Source: Bog-473 sp963745175 (GTDB lineage Bacteria > Actinomycetota > Acidimicrobiia > Acidimicrobiales > RAAP-2). From it: a DNA stretch of 64,000 bases. Position 1 is the stretch's first letter, and the number at the start of each line of letters is the position of its first letter. The position numbers and the translations under genes are program-made. The notes under the pieces were generated by a model. That model had not been told where the DNA came from and did not search any database. It was given only the letters and a program-made list of their open reading frames with translations. Where the stretch lies: positions 186,001-250,000 of the forward strand of contig CAVUWK010000004.1 in assembly GCA_963745175.1 (NCBI GenBank), read 5' to 3'. Shown here piece after piece: positions 48,023-57,072 of the stretch.

Positions 48023-49221
48023 GGCGTCCCGGCCCCCGTCGCGATCACCCGCACCGTGCCAAGGGTGGCGTCGGAATAGAACAGCGCTCCCGAAGGCGAC
48101 ACCGCCAGGCCCACCGGCGTGCCCATGCGGGTGAGCACCCAGCGCGTGCCGTCGTTGGTCCCGGCCGGAGTGGAAACGGGAAGGGCGCCGGCGGCCGTGT
48201 AGAGGTCGCCCGCCTTCATCGTCCGGCCGAGCAGCACGCCGGTCGACGACGGCACCACGCGGATGACGTGCATGAAGCCGTCGGAGACGAACAGCGCGCC
48301 CGTCGGGCCGACGGCCAGGCCGCGGGGGTCGTTGAGCTCGGCGGCCGGGCTGGTGGCGGGAAGCCCGTCGGCGAGATACGGCCCATAGCTCCCCGTGCCG
48401 CCCACGACCACCCCGATATCCCCCGCACCGACGGCGCTGCCGTCGGAGGACCCGGCCCGCGCCGGCGCCAGCAGCACCGATTGGTCCCCGCTGTCGGCCA
48501 CCAGGAGGTCTCCCGCGCCGTCGAGGGTGACGGCCACCGGGTTCCACAGCTGGGCCGCCCTCAGGGGACCGCCCTGGCCGGAGGTGCCGCAGACACCGGT
48601 GCCCGTCGCGGTGAACAGGTGACCGGCGGTCATGGCCTGGCCGAAGAGGGTGGTGCTCGCCGCGGGGAGGACACGCACCCGGCAGTTGGCGGTGTCGGCG
48701 ATGAAGAGGTCGCCCGCCGCATCCACCGCCACCCCGGTGGGCTGGTTGAGCTCGCTGGCCGTGGCGGCGAGCCCGTCACCGTTGAACCCCGCGGCGCCCG
48801 TGCCTGCCACGGTGACCGCGGTGCGGGACCCGCCCCGCACCTCCTGCACGCGCTGCGCCGTGGCCTCGGCGATGAACAGGTCGCCGTGCCCGTCGACGGC
48901 CACGGCGCTCGGATGCCCGATGCTCCGGCTGCCCGCGCAGGTGCCGCCGGCGACCGTGGTGACGCGGCCCGGCCGGAGGGGCAGCCCGTCGAACGTCCCC
49001 GCCCGGGCCGGCACGACGAGGACCCGGCAGTGGCCGGTGTCGGCCACGAAGAGGTTCCCGGCCGCATCGAGCGCGATCCCGCCGGGCCCGTCGAGGACGC
49101 CGGGCCCGACCACGGTGCGGACGACCGGCGCCGCGCCGCCCGCCGCCGGGGCCCCCGCCACGCCGGCGAGGGAGGCGAGCCCGGCCAGGGCCACGGACAG
49201 TCGGCGCACGGCGCACATCAT
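48019..49221 (-). CDS. Secreted NHL-repeat beta-propeller protein
   Basis: 400 residues from ATG 49221. Signal peptide RLSVALAGLASLAGVAGAPA. At least five NHL-type repeats recur every 55-60 residues, each with a stretch like GIALDAAGNLFVADTGHCRV, AVDGHGDLFIAEATAQRVQE and AVDAAGDLFIADTANCRVRV, forming a six-bladed propeller. No catalytic residues are evident. It is coupled to the rhamnosidase (ATGA) and could help bind the polysaccharide. Confidence 0.85.
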   Translation of the reverse strand: MMCAVRRLSVALAGLASLAGVAGAPAAGGAAPVVRTVVGPGVLDGPGGIALDAAGNLFVADTGHCRVLVVPARAGTFDGLPLRPGRVTTVAGGTCAGSRSIGHPSAVAVDGHGDLFIAEATAQRVQEVRGGSRTAVTVAGTGAAGFNGDGLAATASELNQPTGVAVDAAGDLFIADTANCRVRVLPAASTTLFGQAMTAGHLFTATGTGVCGTSGQGGPLRAAQLWNPVAVTLDGAGDLLVADSGDQSVLLAPARAGSSDGSAVGAGDIGVVVGGTGSYGPYLADGLPATSPAAELNDPRGLAVGPTGALFVSDGFMHVIRVVPSSTGVLLGRTMKAGDLYTAAGALPVSTPAGTNDGTRWVLTRMGTPVGLAVSPSGALFYSDATLGTVRVIATGAGTP

Positions 49222-49319
49222 GCCGGTTGCGGCGGCCACAGGCCTCGGCGACGGGCCATAGTGGGCGGCGCACCGACCCACCGGACGTCGCACCCACCCC
49301 GAAAGAAAAGGAGACCGCT

Positions 49320-50075
49320 GTGTCCGCACCCGAAGAGGCCCTCAGCGCAGGGAACATCATGTTCACCGGGTACGAGGGCGCGGAGATCAACGCCTACCAG
49401 GCCCTGCCCGCCGGAGCCGGGCCCTTCCCCGGGGTCCTCGTGATCCACCACCTGCCCGGTTGGGACTCGGGCACCAAGGAGATCACGCGGCGCTTCGCCG
49501 CCAACGGCTACAACGCGCTCTGCCCCAACCTCTACGCCCGCCAGGGCCTCGATGTCGACCCCGACGATGCCGCCGCCGCCACGCGCGAGGCGGGTGGCAT
49601 CCCCGACGACCACTTCGTGGGCGACGCCGACGCTGCGGTCAAGACCTTGCGGGCCCTGCCCACGTCCAACGGCAAGGTGGGCGTCATCGGCTACTGCTCC
49701 GGCGGCCGGCACTCGTTCCTGACCGCGGTGAGCGTGCCCGTCGATGCCGCGGTCGACTGCTACGGGGCCTTCATCACGGGGACGGTTCCCGACGGCTTCC
49801 CGCTCAAGGTGACGCCACTGATCGACCGCACGCCGCAGCTGGGCTGCCCGCTGCTCGGCCTCTTCGGCAACGACGACCAGTTCCCCAGCCCCGAGCAGGT
49901 GGACGAGCTCGAGGCGGCCCTCCTGGAAGCGGGCAAGACCTTCGAGTTCACACGCTACGACGGCGCCGGCCACGCCTTCTTCTCGGTCGAGCGCCCGGCC
50001 TATCGCCCCGAGGCGGCGGTCGACGGCTGGCAGCGCATCTTCGACTGGTACGGCCGCTACCTGGCGGGGGGCTGA
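49320..50075 (+). CDS. Dienelactone hydrolase family protein
   Basis: 251 residues from GTG 49320, with AAAAGGAG 6 nt upstream. Alpha/beta hydrolase with VIHHLPGWDSGTKEITRRFA, VIGYCSGGRHSFLTAVSVP (Cys nucleophile in G-x-C-x-G-G, as in DLH), CPLLGLFGNDDQFPSPEQVD (Asp) and GAGHAFFSVERP (His). Dienelactone hydrolases open a lactone in chlorocatechol-like pathways. Many relatives have other roles, so the substrate is open. Three bases before the DUF6295-like gene. Confidence 0.88.
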   Translation: MSAPEEALSAGNIMFTGYEGAEINAYQALPAGAGPFPGVLVIHHLPGWDSGTKEITRRFAANGYNALCPNLYARQGLDVDPDDAAAATREAGGIPDDHFVGDADAAVKTLRALPTSNGKVGVIGYCSGGRHSFLTAVSVPVDAAVDCYGAFITGTVPDGFPLKVTPLIDRTPQLGCPLLGLFGNDDQFPSPEQVDELEAALLEAGKTFEFTRYDGAGHAFFSVERPAYRPEAAVDGWQRIFDWYGRYLAGG

Positions 50076-50077
50076 CC

Positions 50078-50338
50078 ATGTGCTCCTACCTCACCGTCGC
50101 CACGGACATCGCCGGCAGCGCCAAGGGACCGCAGGGGTGGTTCGGCGTCACCTCGGCCAGCGTGTACTTCGACCACCCCTTCCACGCGCCGTTCGACCAC
50201 ACGCTCAACATCGACTTCGCCGACCCGACGCGCGGTCCCGGCGCCCGCGTCGCCGTCGAGCTCAGCGCAGAGTCGGCGCGCCGCCTGGTCGAGAGCATCA
50301 ACGAGGCGCTCGCCGCTGCGGGGGCCGCCGCGACGTGA
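50078..50338 (+). CDS. Small DUF6295-like protein
   Basis: 86 residues. Begins MCSYLTVATDIAGSAKGPQG and has ASVYFDHPFHAPFDHTLNID, a pattern I associate with the small actinobacterial family DUF6295. The multiple His and the CSYL start suggest a metal site. Coupled to both neighbours by tight spacing and a 4-nt overlap. Function unknown. Confidence 0.7.
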   Translation: MCSYLTVATDIAGSAKGPQGWFGVTSASVYFDHPFHAPFDHTLNIDFADPTRGPGARVAVELSAESARRLVESINEALAAAGAAAT

Positions 50339-51285
50339 CGCCACCCACCGGCCCGGCGGCCGGCGTCCACCTGCCCTGGGCCGCGGTGCCCGGGGCGGTG
50401 CAGGCGTGGGCGGCCCGGGTCGGTGGCGGCGCAGCGGGATCGGCGCGCGACGTGTCCGGTGGGTTCTCGCCGGGAGCGACCGCGGTGCTCGACTGCCCCG
50501 GGAGGGCCATCTTCGTGAAGGCGGTCGGGGCCGCGTTGAACCCCGAGTCCCCCGAGCTGCACCGGCGCGAGGCGGTGGTGTCGGCGTCGCTGCCGTCGAC
50601 GCCGGCGTTCCCGCGGCTGCTCGACGTCTATGACGACGGCGACTGGGTGGCGCTGGCCTTCGTGGCCATCGACGGCCGCCCGCCGGCCCATCCGTGGGAC
50701 CCGGGCGAGCTGCAGGCCGCGGTGCGCGCGCTCGGGGCCCTCCACGCTGCCCTCACCCCCAACCCCGTGGCGGGCATCGATCCGGCGGCCGACAGGTTGC
50801 AGCGCCTCCTCGGCGGCTGGGCCGAGCTGGCCGCCATGCCCCGACCCCCGGTGGGTCTCGACGAGTGGAGCCGGCAGAACCTGGGTCGCCTGGCCGAGCT
50901 CGAGTCGGGATGGCCGGACGCGCTGGCGGGATCGACACTGCTGCACTGCGACGTCCGCTCCGACAACTTGTTGGTGACGCAGGGCGGCATCGTGTTCGTG
51001 GATTGGCCGCACGCGTGCGTCGGCGCACCCATCTTCGACCTGGTCGCCTGGGCGCCGTCCGTGGTGCTGGAGGGCGGGCCAGAGCCCGAAGCGCTCCTCG
51101 CCCTCCATGGGCCCGCGTCCGCCGTCGACCGCGACGTCGTTGCTGTGCTGGCCGCCGCCTTCAGCGGCTTCCTCGTGGGCCACTCGCTGCTCCCGCCGCC
51201 ACCCGGACTGCCGACGCTGCGCTCGTTCCAGGGGGCGCAGGGTGCGGTGGCGCTGGCCTGGCTCCGGCGTCTCATGGGCTGGTGA
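50335..51285 (+). CDS. Aminoglycoside phosphotransferase family (APH-like) protein
   Basis: 316 residues from GTG 50335, overlapping the previous stop. Kinase-like fold: AVLDCPGRAIFVKAVG (Lys), LHCDVRSDNLLVTQGGIVFV (H-x-D-x2-S-D-N catalytic loop) and DWPHACVGAPIFDLVAWAPS (D-x-x metal motif). Members phosphorylate small molecules such as aminoglycosides, choline or homoserine. Nothing in the sequence fixes the substrate; antibiotic resistance should not be assumed. Confidence 0.85.
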   Translation: MTPPTGPAAGVHLPWAAVPGAVQAWAARVGGGAAGSARDVSGGFSPGATAVLDCPGRAIFVKAVGAALNPESPELHRREAVVSASLPSTPAFPRLLDVYDDGDWVALAFVAIDGRPPAHPWDPGELQAAVRALGALHAALTPNPVAGIDPAADRLQRLLGGWAELAAMPRPPVGLDEWSRQNLGRLAELESGWPDALAGSTLLHCDVRSDNLLVTQGGIVFVDWPHACVGAPIFDLVAWAPSVVLEGGPEPEALLALHGPASAVDRDVVAVLAAAFSGFLVGHSLLPPPPGLPTLRSFQGAQGAVALAWLRRLMGW

Positions 51286-51327
51286 CGACCGGAGCACGGC
51301 TGCGTGCGCCCCTGTAGCTTCGGCGCC

Positions 51328-52266
51328 ATGCGCTTCGGACTGCAGATCCCGAACTTCACCGCCGGCGACACACCCGGCGCCCTCTTCGACGGGGTGGTCG
51401 CCATGGCGACCGCGGCCGAGGAGTCGCGCTTCGACTCGGTCTGGGTGATGGACCACTTCTACCAATTGCCCCCCATGGGCGGCCCGAGCCAGCCCATGCT
51501 CGATTCCTACACCCTCCTCGGCGCGCTGGCGGCAAGGACGTCGCGCGTGCGGCTCGGCACGATGGTCACCGGCGTCACCTACCGCAATCCCGCCCACCTG
51601 GCCAAGATCGTGACGACGCTCGACGTCATCAGCGCGGGGCGGGCCATCCTCGGCATCGGCGCGGCCTGGTACGACGTCGAGCACGAGGGACTGGGCTTCG
51701 ATTTCCCGCCCGCCGGCGAGCGGCTGGACCGCCTGGAGGAGGCGCTGCAGATCTGCCGGGCCATGTTCACCGAGGAGGCGCCGTCGTTCACCGGCGCGCA
51801 CTACCGGATCCACGAGGCGCGCAACGTGCCGCGGCCGGTGCAGCCGGGTGGCCCCCCCATCCTTATCGGCGGCGGGGGTGAGAAGCGGACCCTGCGGCTG
51901 GTGGCACGCTACGCCGACATGATGAACATCTTCGGCGATGCCGCCACCGTCGCACACAAGGTCGACATCGTGCGGGGCTATTGCAAGGAGCTCGGGCGCG
52001 ACCCCACCGAGGTCACGGTCAGCCGGCTCAGCACGCTCGTCCTGACCACCAGCGCGGAGGAGACGGCGTCGACCAAGGACTTCCTGCGCCAGGTCACCGG
52101 CGAGGAGCCCACGACCTCGGACGTCGGGACGCCGGACGAGCTGGCGGCCCGCGTGGAGGAGCTGGCGGCGGCCGGCGTCGAGTACTTCATCTTCAACATG
52201 CCGACCGGGACGCCCGACACGGTGCGGCAGGTTGGCGATCTGCTGATCGGCCGCTTCGCCGACTGA
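51328..52266 (+). CDS. LLM-class F420-dependent oxidoreductase
   Basis: 312 residues. Luciferase-like barrel with MRFGLQIPNFTAGDTPGALF, SVWVMDHFYQLPPMGGP, VRLGTMVTGVTYRNPAHLAK and ILGIGAAWYDVEHEGLGFD, the TIGR03560-type pattern of F420-dependent enzymes. Probably reduces an unknown substrate with F420H2. It is 43 nt after the phosphotransferase and probably in the same message, with the start chosen at the MRFG consensus. Confidence 0.88.
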   Translation: MRFGLQIPNFTAGDTPGALFDGVVAMATAAEESRFDSVWVMDHFYQLPPMGGPSQPMLDSYTLLGALAARTSRVRLGTMVTGVTYRNPAHLAKIVTTLDVISAGRAILGIGAAWYDVEHEGLGFDFPPAGERLDRLEEALQICRAMFTEEAPSFTGAHYRIHEARNVPRPVQPGGPPILIGGGGEKRTLRLVARYADMMNIFGDAATVAHKVDIVRGYCKELGRDPTEVTVSRLSTLVLTTSAEETASTKDFLRQVTGEEPTTSDVGTPDELAARVEELAAAGVEYFIFNMPTGTPDTVRQVGDLLIGRFAD

Positions 52267-52278
52267 GCTCCCCTCCCG

Positions 52279-54774
52279 CTACTCGGCGCGCAGGAGCTGC
52301 GAGGTCGTCGTGCGGGCCGCGATGCGGCCAGGGATCATGGCGACGAGGATCGCCAGCGCGAGGGCGAGGACCCCGATCACGACGACCGTCCCGCCCGGCA
52401 CGGTCGGCGCCGGCACGGCATTGATCTCGGTGGCGAAGAGGTTCCACAGGACCCGGCCGAGGGCGATGCCGGCCGGGATCCCGATGGCGCACCCGATGAC
52501 GGCGGCGACGCTCGCCTGTACGGCGACGGCGATGGCGAGCTGTCCCCGGGTGAAGCCGAGCGTCTTGAGGATGGCCAGGTCGTGCCGTCGGCGCCGCACC
52601 GACGTCACGAGCGTGATGCCGAGCGCCGCCGCAGCGCCGGCCGCCAGGGTGGCACCGAGGAGAAGGGGTGTCGTCCCGAGGGACCCGTAGTTCAGGATCT
52701 CGGCCGGGCGGAGCACTCCGAACACGGAGCCGCCGTTGATGGCGATGTCCACCCGGCGCCCGATGGACTGCAGTGACGCCAGCGCGGCGGGGTCGTTTCC
52801 GCCCTTCGTGCGCACCAGGATGGCGTTCGGCCCGGGCGTGACCTCGAAGAGGTTCCGTGCCGCGGCCGGGATGATCCGGTAGGAGAGCACAGCACCCGTG
52901 CCCATCTCCAGGTGCGACGAGCCCACGACCCCGATGGGGGGGAGCGTGGCGGTTCCCACGATCGTGAGCGTGACCGGCTTGCTGCCGTGGATGCGTACCT
53001 GCACGGTGTCCCCGACCTGCTTGTGGAGCGAGCGCAGCGTCGAGGCGCCGAGCACGACCTGGTTGGACGCCTGCAGCCCGTGACCGCTCAACAGAGGCGG
53101 GGCGACAGTGGCCCCGGGCGTGGCGCCCATCACCGGCACGTTCATCCCGTCGAGTGTGAGGGCGGAGTAGTAGATGCCGGTCCACGACTCCACCAGGGGA
53201 TCCGCATTGAGCAGCTTGGCCGTCGCCTGGGCCGGGATGTCGCCGAGTCCGCCGCCTCCGTCGATGTCGTAGTTCCAGTTCCAGCCGTAGAGGGAAGGGT
53301 GCGAGACGAGGGTGTTCAGGCTCGACCCGAAGGTCACCGTGGCGACGACCACCGTCACCGCCAGGATGGCACCCAAAATGGCCGACCGCACTGGCACCGT
53401 GCTCCGTCCCACGCCCGGCTCCAGCGCGAAGCGCACGCCGGCGACCGCGGCAGGGGGGAGTCCGCCCCTGGTGGCCGCCGTCGTGACCCGAGAAGAGGTA
53501 AACCGGCCCCTTCGGTTTCGGGCCCGGTCGGGCAGCGAGCGGAACGATGCGAGCACGGCCACGCCACCGAGGACCAACACCAGGATCGCGACCCCGAGTC
53601 CGATCACAGTCCAGTCCGGATGGAGCGCCACGCTGAGGTACGGCCGCACAGGTCCGAGTGGCCCGAGCGGCGAGAGGCCCACGGCTACCGCGCCGGCGAG
53701 CAACGATCCGAGCAGCAGGGCACCGAGCGAGCCAAGGAGGCCGTCCCACAGGCACATCGGGGGATCCGCTCCGAGGGCCCGGGCGATGTCGAGGTCGGGT
53801 GCGCGGAGGCGGACCCGCCGACTGATCACCTGCCCCGCGATCAGCAGGACGGCGATCCCCGTGATGCCGCCGAAGACGTTGAGCGCGATCGTTTCCGGGC
53901 GCAGCGTGGCGTTGGCGGTCGCGATGATGCTCTGCGACTCCTCGTAGACGAACGGGAGACCCTTGGGGAGCGCACTCTTCACCGCGGCCTCCACGGCCGA
54001 GAGGTGGCGGTCGCCACCCTGCAGGGTCAGCGCGCTGACCATGTCGTTGCTGCAGCAGTCGAGGAGCTTGTTCGCCAGGGCGGGTGTGAAGAGCATGATC
54101 GACTGGCCGTTGGCGTTGTCCTGGTCCTGGAACAGTGTGGTCGCTTGCCCATCGGTGATCCCGACGAGCTTCACGAGCGCCCGTTGATGGGCCGGGATCG
54201 GCTGGTTCGGGTTGAAGTTGCCCGACGAGCTCTGCGCGTTGGTCACCCACCCGACCGGGATCTCCTCGCCCAGGTGGTAGCCCAGTGCCTTGGCGCTGGC
54301 CGCATCGACGACCATCTCGTCGGGGTTGTGCGGATCGACCATTCGTCCGTCCGTGATGGCGATGGGGTCCTCGTTGAAGTCGAGCCCACCCACGCTGGTC
54401 TCGGCGGTGGGGGCAATGGCGGAGTTCGCCAACGGCAGACCCCGGGCGGTCAACGGGCCCATGTTGAGCTCCACGGTGCTCTCGACCCGCTCGACATAGG
54501 GCAGGTGGGACAGCGTCCGGAGCAGCCCGGGGTTGTAGGCCGAGTCCAGGCCGATGCCCGGGTTGATGACGCCGTCGAAGGCGAAAAGCTGCGGGACGTG
54601 CGAGCTCGCCACGAAGTCAGCGAAGGAGGACTCTGTGCTCCGCGCCGCCTCGACGGCGCCTAGGGCCAGGCCCCCGACCCCGCCCACGAGGAGGACGATG
54701 GACAGGAAGTAGGACAGCTCCGACCTCATGGTCGACCGGAGCCGGTACCAGGCGTACGCCATCGTGCGCCTCAT
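52279..54774 (-). CDS. FtsX-like ABC permease, large
   Basis: 831 residues from ATG 54774. Layout: one N-terminal helix (LSYFLSIVLLVGGVGGLALG), a large extracytoplasmic domain, four helices around residues 310-480 (GGITGIAVLLIAGQVISRRV; DWTVIGLGVAILVLVLGGVA), a second extracytoplasmic domain, and three C-terminal helices (TLAAGAAAALGITLVTSVRR; RRHDLAILKTLGFTRGQLAI). This is the two-module FtsX/MacB_PCD form. It needs a separate ATPase; the LolD-like gene at 59588 is the nearest candidate. Similar N-terminal text recurs in the gene at the right edge. Confidence 0.88.
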   Translation of the reverse strand: MRRTMAYAWYRLRSTMRSELSYFLSIVLLVGGVGGLALGAVEAARSTESSFADFVASSHVPQLFAFDGVINPGIGLDSAYNPGLLRTLSHLPYVERVESTVELNMGPLTARGLPLANSAIAPTAETSVGGLDFNEDPIAITDGRMVDPHNPDEMVVDAASAKALGYHLGEEIPVGWVTNAQSSSGNFNPNQPIPAHQRALVKLVGITDGQATTLFQDQDNANGQSIMLFTPALANKLLDCCSNDMVSALTLQGGDRHLSAVEAAVKSALPKGLPFVYEESQSIIATANATLRPETIALNVFGGITGIAVLLIAGQVISRRVRLRAPDLDIARALGADPPMCLWDGLLGSLGALLLGSLLAGAVAVGLSPLGPLGPVRPYLSVALHPDWTVIGLGVAILVLVLGGVAVLASFRSLPDRARNRRGRFTSSRVTTAATRGGLPPAAVAGVRFALEPGVGRSTVPVRSAILGAILAVTVVVATVTFGSSLNTLVSHPSLYGWNWNYDIDGGGGLGDIPAQATAKLLNADPLVESWTGIYYSALTLDGMNVPVMGATPGATVAPPLLSGHGLQASNQVVLGASTLRSLHKQVGDTVQVRIHGSKPVTLTIVGTATLPPIGVVGSSHLEMGTGAVLSYRIIPAAARNLFEVTPGPNAILVRTKGGNDPAALASLQSIGRRVDIAINGGSVFGVLRPAEILNYGSLGTTPLLLGATLAAGAAAALGITLVTSVRRRRHDLAILKTLGFTRGQLAIAVAVQASVAAVIGCAIGIPAGIALGRVLWNLFATEINAVPAPTVPGGTVVVIGVLALALAILVAMIPGRIAARTTTSQLLRAE

Positions 54775-54778
54775 CGGG

Positions 54779-56209
54779 TCACCGCCGCGCCATCCCGAGG
54801 TCGTCGAGCGCAGCGCGCGCCGCCCCGAGCCCACACATGCCATGCACGCCGCCGCCCGGCGGCGTGGCGGCCGAGCACAGATAGACGCTCTTGATGGCCG
54901 TCCGGTACGGGTTCCACCGCACAGTCGGGCGGAATACCATCTGGCGGAGCGTGGCGGCTCCGGCATTGATGTCGCCGCCGACGTAGCTCGGATTGTGCTC
55001 CTCTGTGTCCACCGCGGTGAAGGTCGACCGGCCGAGGATGAGATCGCGGAAGCCCGGTGCGAAGCGCTCGATCTGCGCCTCGATTCTGGCCGTCATGTCC
55101 ATCGACGATCCGTTGGGCACGTGGCAGTAGGCCCACAGCGTGTGCGCGCCTGCGGGAGCACGCCCCGGGTCCACGACACACGGCTGGGTGACGAGGCAGT
55201 ACGGACGGTCGGGGTGCCGGCCGGCGTTGACGTCGGCCTCGCTCCGGGCGATCTCCTCGAAGGTGCCGCCCACGTGCACGGTGACGGCCTCACGGCAGAC
55301 TTCGGCGCTCCACGGGACGGGGCCGCGCAGGGCCCAGTCGACCTTGCACACGCCCGGTCCGTAGCGGTACCGGGCGAGGGCGCGCCCATAGCCCGAGGGC
55401 AGAGAGTCGCCCGCCATTTCGAGCAGCTGGAGTGGCGTGACGTCGAGCACGACGGCCCGTGCGGGTGGAAGCTCGTCAAGCCGCTTCACCCGACAACCCG
55501 TCTCGATCCGTCCGCCCGCCTCTGCGAGCTCGGCGACGAGGGCGTCGACGATGGCGGCGCTGCCACCCGCCACGACGGGCCAGCCGTAGCGGTGGGCCAG
55601 CGCAGTGAAGAGCCGGGGGAAGACGCCGGAGAGCGTCGCCGTCAGCGGCAGCATGGAGTGGGCCGCCGTGCCGGCGACGAGCGCCCGGCCCTCCGCGGTG
55701 CGGAACCGGCGCGCGAGGTGCCGGGCCGACGGGAGCCCTCGCAACCCGAACCCGGCGGCCGCCAGCGGGTGAGATGGTACGTCGCGCATGGAGCCCAGAA
55801 AGGCGGGCAGGATCTTGTCCAGGTCCCGGACGAGGGGAGCGAACAGCCCGGTGTAGGCCCTCCCGTCTGCCCCCAGCGAACGGGCCACGTCGGCAACGTC
55901 GGGCCCGACGGACACGGCGCGCGTCCCGCCCAGCGGATGAGCGAAGGCGACAGGCGGGGTCAGCAAATGAACCCCGTGGGCCGACAGATCGATATCGCGG
56001 AAGGCGGGCGAGGCGAGCAGCAGCGGGTGCACCGCCGAGCAGATGTCGTGTCGGAACCCCGGCAGCGTGAGCTCGGCGGTGCGGCAGCCGCCACCGGGCT
56101 CATCAGCGGCTTCGTACACGTCCACGGCCAAGCCGGCGCGGGCCAGGACGAGCGCGGCCACCAGCCCGTTGGGGCCGGCGCCCACGACGATCGCCTCCGC
56201 CCGCCTCAC
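54779..56209 (-). CDS. Phytoene-dehydrogenase-like NAD(P)/FAD oxidoreductase
   Basis: 476 residues. FAD-binding Rossmann motif AIVVGAGPNGLVAALVLARA and YEAADEPGGGCRTAEL at the N-terminus; the C-terminus has YLCSAATPPGGGVHGMCGLG, the family's closing motif. This form (COG1233) includes amine oxidases and carotenoid desaturases; no other carotenoid gene is nearby, so it should not be called CrtI. It lies between the FtsX permease (4 nt) and the MBL-fold gene (7 nt). Confidence 0.85.
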   Translation of the reverse strand: MRRAEAIVVGAGPNGLVAALVLARAGLAVDVYEAADEPGGGCRTAELTLPGFRHDICSAVHPLLLASPAFRDIDLSAHGVHLLTPPVAFAHPLGGTRAVSVGPDVADVARSLGADGRAYTGLFAPLVRDLDKILPAFLGSMRDVPSHPLAAAGFGLRGLPSARHLARRFRTAEGRALVAGTAAHSMLPLTATLSGVFPRLFTALAHRYGWPVVAGGSAAIVDALVAELAEAGGRIETGCRVKRLDELPPARAVVLDVTPLQLLEMAGDSLPSGYGRALARYRYGPGVCKVDWALRGPVPWSAEVCREAVTVHVGGTFEEIARSEADVNAGRHPDRPYCLVTQPCVVDPGRAPAGAHTLWAYCHVPNGSSMDMTARIEAQIERFAPGFRDLILGRSTFTAVDTEEHNPSYVGGDINAGAATLRQMVFRPTVRWNPYRTAIKSVYLCSAATPPGGGVHGMCGLGAARAALDDLGMARR

Positions 56210-56216
56210 CGGAAGA

Positions 56217-57068
56217 TCACAGCCTGACAGTCAGCGTCTCCGCGGCGCCCATCACGGGCACGGGGCTCTCGGCGAAGCGGCACACGGTTCGTTCGACCTC
56301 GGCGTCGCTCCGTTCCGGTCGATGGTGGAAGAGCGCGACCTGGCGGGCCTCGCCCATGGTCCCGAGGCGCACCGCGTATTCGGCGGCAGCATGGCCGAAC
56401 GACCCTTCAGCCTCCACCTCCTCGGCGCGGAGGTGGGCGTCATGGATGAGGAGGTCGACCTTGTCGGCCAGACGGAGAGCGTCCTCGTGGTATTCGCCGA
56501 TGCCACCGGGGCCTGGACCGAAGGCCGTCGGGCAGTGGTCCGGGATGTACGCGACGGACGAATGGCCGTCGCTTACGCGGAACCCCACTGTGTGGCCGCC
56601 CTTGTGGGGGACATCGAGAGCGAGGACGCTGAACCCCTCGGCCGAGAACGCTTTCCCGGGGATGAGGCCGAACTGCCACTGGCCGCGCAGCGCCGAGGGC
56701 TCGATCGGGAAGAACGGCGGCGACATCATCCGCGCGAGCAACGCCTCCGCCGCGACGCCGTCAGCCTGGTCGGGCAGGAGAAGGTTCACCCGAGCGTCCT
56801 CGCGGTCGCCGGACCGGAAGAAGGGCAGTCCCTGCACGTGGTCCCAGTGCAGATGGGTCAGCAGGATGGTGCCGCGGAACGGGAGGTCATCCATGAGCCC
56901 GGCTATGCGTCGCAGCCCCGTTCCGGCGTCGAGGAGCAGAGTCGGCCGGTTGCCGGACGAGTCGTCGTCGTGCGACAGCGCGACACACGAGGTGTGGCCG
57001 CCGAAGCGTATGAAGTCGAGACCGGGTGCGGGCGTGGACCCCCGGGTTCCGCAGAACGTGACACGCAC
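56217..57068 (-). CDS. MBL-fold metallohydrolase
   Basis: 283 residues. It begins MRVTFCGTRGSTPAPGLDF, and the metal motif is LTHLHWDHVQGLPFF (H-x-H-x-D-H), with later ligands in YIPDHCPTAF and IHDAHLRAEE. This is the arrangement of the group that includes RNase Z-like and class II cyclic-nucleotide phosphodiesterase-type enzymes. The neighbouring cyclic-nucleotide-binding protein (4 nt away) and the divergent cyclase make a phosphodiesterase role attractive, but nothing in the sequence proves it. Confidence 0.85.
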   Translation of the reverse strand: MRVTFCGTRGSTPAPGLDFIRFGGHTSCVALSHDDDSSGNRPTLLLDAGTGLRRIAGLMDDLPFRGTILLTHLHWDHVQGLPFFRSGDREDARVNLLLPDQADGVAAEALLARMMSPPFFPIEPSALRGQWQFGLIPGKAFSAEGFSVLALDVPHKGGHTVGFRVSDGHSSVAYIPDHCPTAFGPGPGGIGEYHEDALRLADKVDLLIHDAHLRAEEVEAEGSFGHAAAEYAVRLGTMGEARQVALFHHRPERSDAEVERTVCRFAESPVPVMGAAETLTVRL

Positions 57069-57072
57069 CTGC

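Noticed and set aside
50335..51285. Aminoglycoside resistance gene
   Set aside because: The APH-like fold is shared by kinases of many small molecules and nothing points to an antibiotic.
54779..56209. Naming the oxidoreductase CrtI
   Set aside because: Only the general FAD/phytoene-dehydrogenase-like motifs are present and no carotenoid genes are nearby.
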